Shown here: positions 56,535 to 64,000 of the stretch, piece by piece
How the letters are laid out: every line of letters starts with the position of its first letter
Numbering within the stretch: the first letter of the stretch is position 1
Assembly: GCA_944474755.1 (NCBI GenBank)
Contig: OX104115.1
Span: 66,508,605 to 66,572,604 of the forward strand
Reading direction: 5' to 3'
DNA from: Limnoperna fortunei
Taxonomy: Eukaryota > Mollusca > Bivalvia > Mytilida > Modiolidae
DNA length: 64,000 bases
The notes under the pieces: generated by a model
Database searches by the model: none
The model's input: only the letters and a program-made list of their open reading frames with translations
What the model was told of the DNA's origin: nothing
Translations under genes and position numbers: made by a program

Positions 56535-58060
56535 TTTTACTCGTATATCTTTATTCTCATAAAGCCAATGCGTTACACTGGTACAGAGATATAACAGTAA
56601 ATATTAAATAACAACAGCTATATACAATATATACACACATATACACAGAGAAATGTTACACAGATCTAAGAGCCTGGAAGAACAAAACCAGCATTTATAT
56701 CTTTTATAAAGTTACAGAGTTTCTTAAGAGTAGCCTTTCTCTTACTTGACATGAGTTCTGAAAGTTAAATAATATTGTGTCTATATATAAAGTAGTGGGA
56801 TAGTGCTTGTTTACGTTTTTCGTTAAAATAATCGCATTCTAAGAGAAAGTGGTATTCATCTCCAATTTGTGAACTATTACATAATACACATTTACGCTTT
56901 TCCCTCGGGACATTTTGCCATCGCCCTGTTTCGATTGGGAGTTTATTGTTTGTTGTTCTAAATCTGCAGAAAAGAATTGCCTGTTTTAATTCTAGTATAT
57001 TAAAGTATTCCTCTAATTTATAATCTGTTTTAAAGGTTCTATAATTTATAGCTTTCGTCGAATTTTGTAAAAGATAATTCCAATTCTGAATAAACTGATC
57101 ATCTTGGCGTTGTTTTATTGAGTGTTTTAGCCATTCATTATTATTAAAGTTTTCAGTTTCCCAAATATAAGAGAAGCCACAGTCATTAAATATCTTTTTT
57201 ACAAATGTGATCCAATCAATGTTCATATTTTTATTTTCATTCATTTGACGACACAGGGTGTAATCGACTCCAATCTTAATTGACAAGGATTGCCAGTTTC
57301 CCTACCACAGGTCGGGGGTTCTCTCGGGTACTCCGGCTTCCTCCCCCAATAAAAACTGGACGCCATAATATGGCTGAAAAATTGCTGAAAGTGGCGTTTA
57401 ACTCCATTCAAATAAACAAACAATTTGTACATAATGTAAGAGTATTCTGATTGCTTGCCAGTTATAAGCCTTGCCTAATAGCATACAGTTCTGACTTTTA
57501 TATCTATATAAATAGGATATCGTCTTAGCTCCCAATACACCATATAGCTAGGTGTGGATCATTTTTTAATATAAAAGAGTCGTACAAAATTTTAAATGTA
57601 TTTTTTCCAAAATGTCATTATTACTAAACACCCACACTTTACACCCATAAAGCAGGATTGGTTTGATCATTTTGTCAAATAGATCAAGTTGACATGTTAA
57701 TATGTTTGCTACCTATTTTCAAAACCTCATACATAGCCTTTATTGCCTTATCAGCTAGATACTTTTTTGTTAAGTTAAAGTTTCCTGTTTTAGTAAAAAT
57801 AACACCGAGGTAATTGAAATTTTGAACTATTTCGAGGTTTATATTATTATAACTGAAACTCAAATTTTATGGTGATCTCCAATTTCCAAATACCATGACT
57901 TTAGTTTTATTGACATTTACATTTAATTTCCACGCTTCAAAATATGCATAAAAACATCCAGTTGAACTTGGAGATCATTTGCTCTCTCAGCTAATAATGC
58001 GGCATCATCGGCATATAATACAATAAAAAGTTTTAAGAAAATGTCTAGGTTTTTTTCTAT
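56535..58060 (-). pseudogene. 5'-truncated LINE ORF2 remnant, split by a SINE
   Basis: Minus-strand non-LTR element starting inside the polymerase: the catalytic box LYADDAALLAERANDLQ (about 57983-58028), a shifted middle, KMIKPILLYGCKVW, then, after the SINE at 57249-57423, a C-terminal domain WITFVKKIFNDCGFSYIWE, LFCRFRTTNNKLPIETGRW and a cysteine block CVLCN...GDEYHFLLEC (56765-57240). A TAA at 56765 interrupts, with the frame continuing in LMSSKRKATLKKLCNFI to a stop near 56670. The 3' end gaataaagatatacg lies near 56535-56560. Everything before the YADD box is missing, the usual result of incomplete reverse transcription. Confidence 0.8.
57249..57423 (+). mobile_element. SINE family A inserted in a LINE
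   Basis: Plus-strand body from acacagggtgtaatcgactc through aactggacgccataatatgg to the tail tttaactccattcaaataaa and caaacaa. The tRNA-like head is missing. It interrupts the minus-strand LINE frame, so it is younger than that LINE. Confidence 0.85.
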
Positions 58061-58335
58061 GTTTTCTTTCATACCGGTATTTCAAAAAAAAAAAACGCAC
58101 ATGACAGACGTTAATTTGGTAGACCGAATAACACTTTTTGTCAAAGAGTTTGCTGATTTAGTATTCAAAATGTTAATTATGATTTTAAATATATTAAAAA
58201 TGTAAATAAATGTTAAAAAATATTTCTCATCTGAAAATCAGATTCCATATAGATTGTGGCTTAGTTAAATGTATGCCGATAACCCTGCTTTCGAACCAAA
58301 TTAGCTACCATTACTATCTTAATGGGGCGAGTTAA

Positions 58336-61300
58336 AGTACATGTTCAATCGCGCTTGACGGCTTTCACGTAAGATTGAATGATATGATTACTTCGATTTG
58401 CTCATTATATATTTTTGCGGCATACATGCCTTCTGATGAAATAATTGATAAATATAAATATGAGATAGACATTCTTGATAGTTTATACAAGCAGTATACT
58501 AACTATGGTAGTGTATTGACAGCTGGTGACCTAAATGCTAGCTGCATTAGTTCAGATATTCATAGATCAAATAGGGCAAAAGCAAGACTTCTGTGTGACT
58601 TTATCAATAGTAATAATTTACCTCATGCACCCAAAGATATCGAAATAATTGGTCCTCATTATTCATATGTTACAAAGAAAACAATGTTAGACTATATACT
58701 TTTTGACATATCAATAAGGTCGAAAACCAAAAGCTATGAAATCCTTGCTGAAGGGAGTTTTAGCACTACGTCTGACCATTTACCCGTTATCATGAACATA
58801 AGTATTTCCGGTAACCCCCATCAAATATTAGAAATAGCAAACAAGTTCCCGGCATGGCACAAGATATGTGATGATGAAATTAAAAATTACCAGTCACAAT
58901 TAAAAGACGATTTACTAAAACTTGCTAGAAACATCGATTCTCGATCAATCGAAATTGAAGAAGCATATCAGAACTTTATTGATTTATTGCATCGAGCCGC
59001 TAATGTTTCAGTTCCCAAATGTGGTTGCAACCCTGCTACGAAACCCTACTGGAATAAAGAACTAAAACAAACGCACAAACACGAACGACAGCTGAGAAAT
59101 ATATGGCTAAATGAGGGTCGGCCTCGTGGTATGCAATTCGAATCCTATAAAGCATACAAAAGCGCTAAATCTGACTTTAGACGGGCTCAACAGCATGCAA
59201 ACCAACAATATTTAAACAAGTGTTACGAAGATTTAAATAAAGCAGCGGAATGTGATCTTAGACTGTTCTGGAAACTTTTAAAACGCTTTAAACCGGGCAA
59301 AAGCAAGATTTATCCGGAAATAATTTACCAAGGTGAAATCAATAACAACCCACAAATAATAGCAAACGCCTTTGCTAATTATTTTACTGATCTGTACAAG
59401 TCGGACAATACTACAGTCTTTGATGATAACATGAAGATAACGGTTGACAATGCATATGCAGAGATGATACGCACCACATATGAATGCGATGAAATTTTAC
59501 CTGGTGGATTTGTGACAGAACATGAAGTATCAGATATAATGAAGCGCTTAAAACGACGGAAAGCAAGTGGATATGATGGAATCCAACACGAACACTTAAT
59601 TTTTTGGGGGACCAGCATGTGTTAAATGTTTAACTAGTCTATTCAATCAAGTCATAAATGTCGGAAAAATACCTGATGCGTGGAAGTATAGCCTAATTGT
59701 TCCGATATTTAAAGGGGGAACAAAACCGAAAAACTCACCAGACAGTTATAGACCTGTAAGCCTACTACCATGCTTTTTAAAAGTTTTCGAACATTTGATT
59801 CAAACTAGAATTACAGAGCACCTGCTGAATGACAAAATATTCCCAAACAACCAACAGCAAGGTTTTCAAAGGCATTTAAGTTGTATCACTGCAACTTTCA
59901 ACCTACAAGAAACAATATATCATAACCTTGAAATGTATGGTAAAATTTATGTTGCCTTTCTAGATAGTAAAGAAGCCTTTGACACTGTTTGGCGCAAAGG
60001 TTTAATGTATAAACTATATACTCTTGGGGTAAAAGGAAAAGCATGGAAAATTATTAATGACTGTCGTATCGATACTAAAAGTGCTGTTGTAATTAACCAA
60101 ACAAGATCAAAGGTTTTCAATGTTCTTCAAGGTGTAAGACAAGGCGGTGTTATGTCTAGTCTTTTATACTTAGTTTTTATTGATCAATTGCTCATTGACT
60201 TAGAGATTTGTAGTAAACAAATAGGTATTTATAATATAAATAGTTGTTGCCCAAACCTTGCTGACGATGTATCCTGTATAGGGACGTCTCCAACTGGTTT
60301 ACAACGAATGCTTAATGTATTCGAATCATATGCACACAAATGGAGATTTAGATTTAATGGTAGTAAATCATGTATCGTACAATTTTCGCTAAATTCAAGA
60401 AAAAATCCTACAAATTTCGAGTGGAAAATACAAACTGAGACTATTCCAATTGCTGATAAGTATTCTCATCTTGGTATCGAACTAAAATCTAATCTTAAAT
60501 ATGACGACCGAATTGAAAATCTTTGCAGAAAAGGCAAAAACTCATTATTTGCAACAAGTGCTATTTACTCAAAAGAAGTCAACCCAATCAGTTACCTCCG
60601 CATTTATAAATTTGTTACATTACCAACTGTATTATATGGATGTGAATTACTATCGAACATGAACAAATCTGATGTTGCTATTTTTGATAAGTTGTCAAAC
60701 ATTTACTTAATTTGAAAAACTCCACAAGGTCGGATATGGCTCAAAGTATTTTAGGACTCCATCCAATAGAATCGTATATAGATAAATGAAAACTTTATTT
60801 CCTACAGAAACTTTGTCAACTAGAAAACGAATATCTATCAAAAAAAGATATTTCTAACAAGGCTGTTTTCTTTCTTCACCGATTCCAATCGTACTCAATA
60901 TGGATTTGTTCGAGATATATTAAACATTCTATCAAAATATAAACTTGAAACCTACTTGAACAATTTTCTTGAGGTCCTTACAGGCTGCAAAATCTTATAG
61001 CGAAATTCTTACTTAGTTTTGAAACTTATTACAGATATACCAGATTCCACTAGTGGATATTGCAAACTGTGTGAAAGAAACTATTCGGATGTTTATGTGC
61101 ATGCTTGCTGCAATTGTACAGCAACGCTTGACTTACGGAACATATTCTGGTCCGTTGTTATCGAAAATTGTCCTATAGAACTCTTTGCGGAAATAAACAA
61201 ATATGACGAGGAGAATCTTTATCAAGTATTGTTATTAAAATGTGTATCAGATATAACTTATGATATCGACCAATTCATTAAGCTGTGCAACACGCATGTT

Positions 61301-61565
61301 GTTCGATGTTTATCTGCTTATAACAGGAAAATTACATAGTGCACCATCAGCAAGGAAGTTGCGTTTAACTAAGGACATTGTATATAGCACCCACTTTACC
61401 CCCACTATATTATATATGTTATATATATTTTTATGTATAGATATTTGATTCTCACAAATTTCATTATGTTGAACTTATCTATTTATAATCTGTTATTGAT
61501 TTAATTTTCACCAATATCATGTAATCTCATTCTGAGGAAATAAAGACATGAATGAATGAACGTTG
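58336..61565 (+). pseudogene. LINE (APE endonuclease + RT), 5'-truncated, few breaks
   Basis: The best-preserved retroelement. The frame opens at 58336 inside the endonuclease: YMPSD, GDLNA (about 58525-58540) and the catalytic SDHLP block (58771-58785) are present, but the N-terminal half is gone. A long linker follows (KPYWNKELKQTHKHERQLRN, RRKASGYDGI), then the polymerase: SYRPVSLLP, FLDSKEAFDTVW (59955-59992), GVRQGGVMSSLLY, catalytic LADDV (about 60257-60271), YGCELLS, and a terminal cysteine block CKLCERNYSDVYVHACCNC (about 61060-61120) ending at 61339. Breaks: an extra base in the T/G run near 59600, a shift near 60700, TGA near 60787, a shift near 60895 and TAG near 60998. The 3' end has aataaagacatgaatgaatg. 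Clade uncertain. Confidence 0.85.
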
Positions 61566-61669
61566 AAATCGATTTAAATTACGTAAATGATAAGTACGCA
61601 TGTATGGCGCCAAATATCCACGTGTATCCCCCTTTTTTGAGTCTGAGCGTTGATGAATAAAGTTACAAA

Positions 61670-62165
61670 GTTACAACTTACTTGTAACATAACAAACTCC
61701 ACCTTGTCAATCGGTTTTTATTTTTCATTTTGTGTAACACTAGGAGTGGATTGTGATCTGTAAAAACCTGAATGGTATGTAAAGTATAACCTAAATATAC
61801 ATCAAAATGTTGCAATACTGATAATAAAGTTATACTGACAGAGAGGACTCCAGACAAATTGTGAATCTTTCTTCATAAGGTAAAATTAAAGCGCTGAATA
61901 ACAGTGGCAAAATTTAAAGAAAATTTCCTGTAGAAGCTAATCATTCCCAGGAATCTCATGAGTTGTTTTTTATTTGTAAGAGCAGAAACTGCATAATTGC
62001 TTCTACTTTAGCTGTAATGAGCTTAACCTGACCCTGACCAACGGTATGTTCTAAAAAATCAACAGTGGCTTTACAAAATTCACTTTTACCTAGATTTACA
62101 GTTAATTTAGCTTTGGAAGGTACATTTAAAGTATTGTAGAGATGAGCCAAGTGTTCAGCAAAGCT
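61670..62165 (-). pseudogene. Ty3/gypsy reverse transcriptase-RNase H remnant
   Basis: Minus strand: EHLAHLYNTLN, then AKLTVNLGKSEFCKATVDFL and VGQGQVKLITAKVEAI (61985-62160), the segment just after the polymerase active site in gypsy pol. After a shift comes RFLGMISFYRKFSLNFATVI (about 61900-61960), and near 61680-61760 VFTDHNPLLVLHKMKNKN and RLTRWSLL from RNase H. The part between is shortened, so it is an internally deleted fragment. No LTR seen. Confidence 0.75.
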
Positions 62166-63362
62166 ATTTCATATAGTAAGCCATTTTTGTTTCTTAAGGG
62201 ATCTTAAATGGTTTACAAAAGTTTTTCTGTTTTCGTGACGTTCAATGTTTTCGGACAAATCCTGAGACTTACCCACCTTAACTCCATACGTAATAACCCG
62301 AAGGATTTCGAATAGACAACAATCGATTGTTCCTAACGTAATTTTCCATTCCAAAATTTACTATGGAAAATCGATATATCAAAATAAAAAAACCCGTCGC
62401 TTTTGACAACGCTACAATTGCAGTAGGGATTTATTGGACAGGCAAACGTTAGCGGTCATCATGGCTAAAAGTAAAGCCATTGGGACAAAATGATGAATCG
62501 CTGTGCTGAGAGTATATTACAGTTTGAAAACCATATTCAGAAACGCGCTCCTGCACAAAATAAAGCAGATCGTGGACTGAAAAGTTGCCAGGCCTTAACA
62601 TAATATGTTTAAAAAAGCAGTATGCATAGAAGGGATGAAAAATTGCTTCAACAACATTTTAATAAAGAAACATGTCTAAATTCTAAATACATACCGTCCA
62701 TACATGTATGCAGTATGACAGTATTAATATATACTCTTAATTAATGTTACAGTGTGTAATACATGTACAATTTGTATCTCATCCTGTATCATCCTATGGC
62801 TAATATTGGTATCTCGCTATGATACAGTATGTACTGAAAATTTAGATATTTATTAAAAATTCTCGAAATAATACATTAATGATAAATAATACAAAAGACT
62901 TTGGTTTCCTTAGCATACATGGTTATGTTTATTTTTATATAAAGTCTATAGACTGGAGTGGATGAACGTTTAAGAAATAATTCCGAATATTGAGGGCCAT
63001 ATGATGCTATATTGACCTGGAGCTCATTTCTATGTTGTATATAGGTCTCAGCTTTGCTTCGGTCTATTGCTTTGGTCTATATACTATTTAGAGATGAGCT
63101 TCCGGTATGTATAGCACCGCGTGTAGCTCAGTATTATGTATATTATACAATTTCGTCATTTATCTTGCTGCAGCTTTGGATATAGTAAGTTTGCATGAAG
63201 ACAGCTTCCGCTCAATTACAAGTATATAACTGCTGCCTTTCAGCGATACTGTTCTACTACTACTACTACAAATAGTGATGTATTTTTCTAATCTTGAGAA
63301 AATCAATCAGCATTGATCATATTTTGTTCTTATCGACATACATACCATAACATACACAAGAA
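62166..63362. other. Noncoding stretch with one hairpin
   Basis: A minus-strand frame at 62169-62354 has no recognised domain. At about 63019-63103 gagctcatttct...tatatagg pairs loosely with ctatatac...agagatgagctt, an eroded foldback repeat. Nothing else supported. Confidence 0.4.
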
Positions 63363-63466
63363 AAATAGATAAGTTTCAGGTTGGCGAATGCGCTATAGCA
63401 CTTACTGTCGACGGCTGCTGGATTTATGGTGTTTAGTGTGGCCGAATAATTATATCGTATTTCACC
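63363..63466 (-). pseudogene. Paralogue of secreted-protein exon 8 (decayed)
   Basis: Minus strand: acceptor ttttattttatag followed by GEIRYNYSATLNTINPAAVD and SKCYSAFANLK, aligning residue by residue with exon 8 of the 30-39 kb gene (GETPYNYLARINTIDPATVA...TCPNAFAHLQ). After this about 10 bases are missing relative to exon 8, the frame shifts, and the G|GTAATT donor is lost (here c-ttgtgt). The neighbouring intron (63520-63790) also resembles 31600-31830. Further exons of the copy, if any, would lie beyond the right edge. Confidence 0.72.
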
Positions 63467-64000
63467 CTATAAAATAAAATAGTTATTAAGTATACCATTT
63501 ACTATGTAAATAACAGAAAAATCAACAATAGCTGGTCAGCCTATATAGAGGGCATGTTTACAACACTCATAAACGTACAGTGCAAATAAGCAGTACTATT
63601 AACATTTCATTCACAAAAAATTTATCTCACTTAATCTGATTTAGTATTAGATAAAACAATCAGTTCTATATGAGAAAAAAGACACTGACACAGATCTGTA
63701 TACTAGATTAATAATGAAACACGTAAAGATAAATGCCGTTTCTCTCAAAACCTTGTTTAATTTATGACTTGATGTGCCTTTATCTGTCCAAAGGTTTAAT
63801 ATAAGCACGTCAATACTATTTTATGGAATTTTGTACTCATCCACAGTGGAAGTGGGCACAGAGTGGGCATGTCTGTGCTGCCCTTTCATCATAGTGATTA
63901 GTTTGTTTTTAATTTATATTTCTTCCCCTTTTCAAGTTTGACACGAGAATTATGTAACAAGAAAGGATCTAGAAAATTGGAACAGCCAAAATAAACGTTT
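63467..64000. repeat. Duplicated intron sequence of the secreted-protein locus
   Basis: Blocks such as gcagtacta, cacagatc...agat and gataaatgccgtt recur in the same order as in intron 7 of the 30-39 kb gene (31640-31810), so the duplication includes noncoding sequence. Diverged, with small indels. Confidence 0.5.

Overview
The window looks like nuclear DNA of an AT-rich invertebrate, most likely a bivalve mollusc. There are no bacterial-style operons. Genes are split into short exons with GT/AG introns. Most of the sequence is decayed mobile DNA: a BEL/Pao integrase, a Ty3/gypsy reverse transcriptase/RNase H, several non-LTR elements, Penelope-like reverse transcriptase pieces, many copies of one tRNA-headed SINE, foldback elements and minisatellites. 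The taxonomic call is inference from repeat types and base composition; no marker gene is present.

The best gene is invisible in single-frame ORFs: a minus-strand gene at 30351-39408 with nine coding exons. All eight splice junctions keep the frame, giving 348 codons plus stop, an N-terminal signal peptide and 17 cysteines in the mature chain. A TATA box and an initiator-like motif lie upstream of the start codon. I do not recognise the family. A decayed copy of exon 8 with similar flanking intron sequence lies at the right edge (63363-63790), so part of the locus has been duplicated.

Two weaker gene candidates diverge from a short intergenic segment near 20.5-20.7 kb: a plus-strand four-exon model for a basic 60-residue protein (20678-23765) and a set of possible minus-strand exons (18832-20497).

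Layout: 0-2.1 kb BEL/Pao 3' end and putative LTR; 2.9-5.4 kb two Penelope-like RT remnants; 7.9-8.4 kb LINE remnant; 9.15-10.57 kb foldback complex with tRNA-like cores and a nearly identical tandem duplication; 11.1-12.2 kb terminal-inverted-repeat element; 12.4-16.5 kb SINE, a 168-bp duplication and a ~42-bp minisatellite in two orientations; 16.5-30.3 kb a tract bounded by matching inverted repeats, containing the weak gene candidates, a 47-bp satellite and an internally deleted LINE; 30.35-39.4 kb the secreted-protein gene, with a nested SINE-in-SINE in an intron; 39.7-46 kb mostly noncoding with foldback and short inverted repeats; 46.4-47.5 kb a 57-bp satellite open on both strands; 48-54 kb hairpins and SINE pieces; 54.2-55.75 kb an element made of three ~494-bp units ending in a hairpin; 56.5-61.56 kb two truncated LINEs head to head; 61.67-62.17 kb gypsy remnant; 63.4 kb paralogous exon.

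Apart from the secreted-protein gene and the weaker exon candidates, I see no intact coding capacity. All retroelement frames carry stops, frameshifts or truncations.
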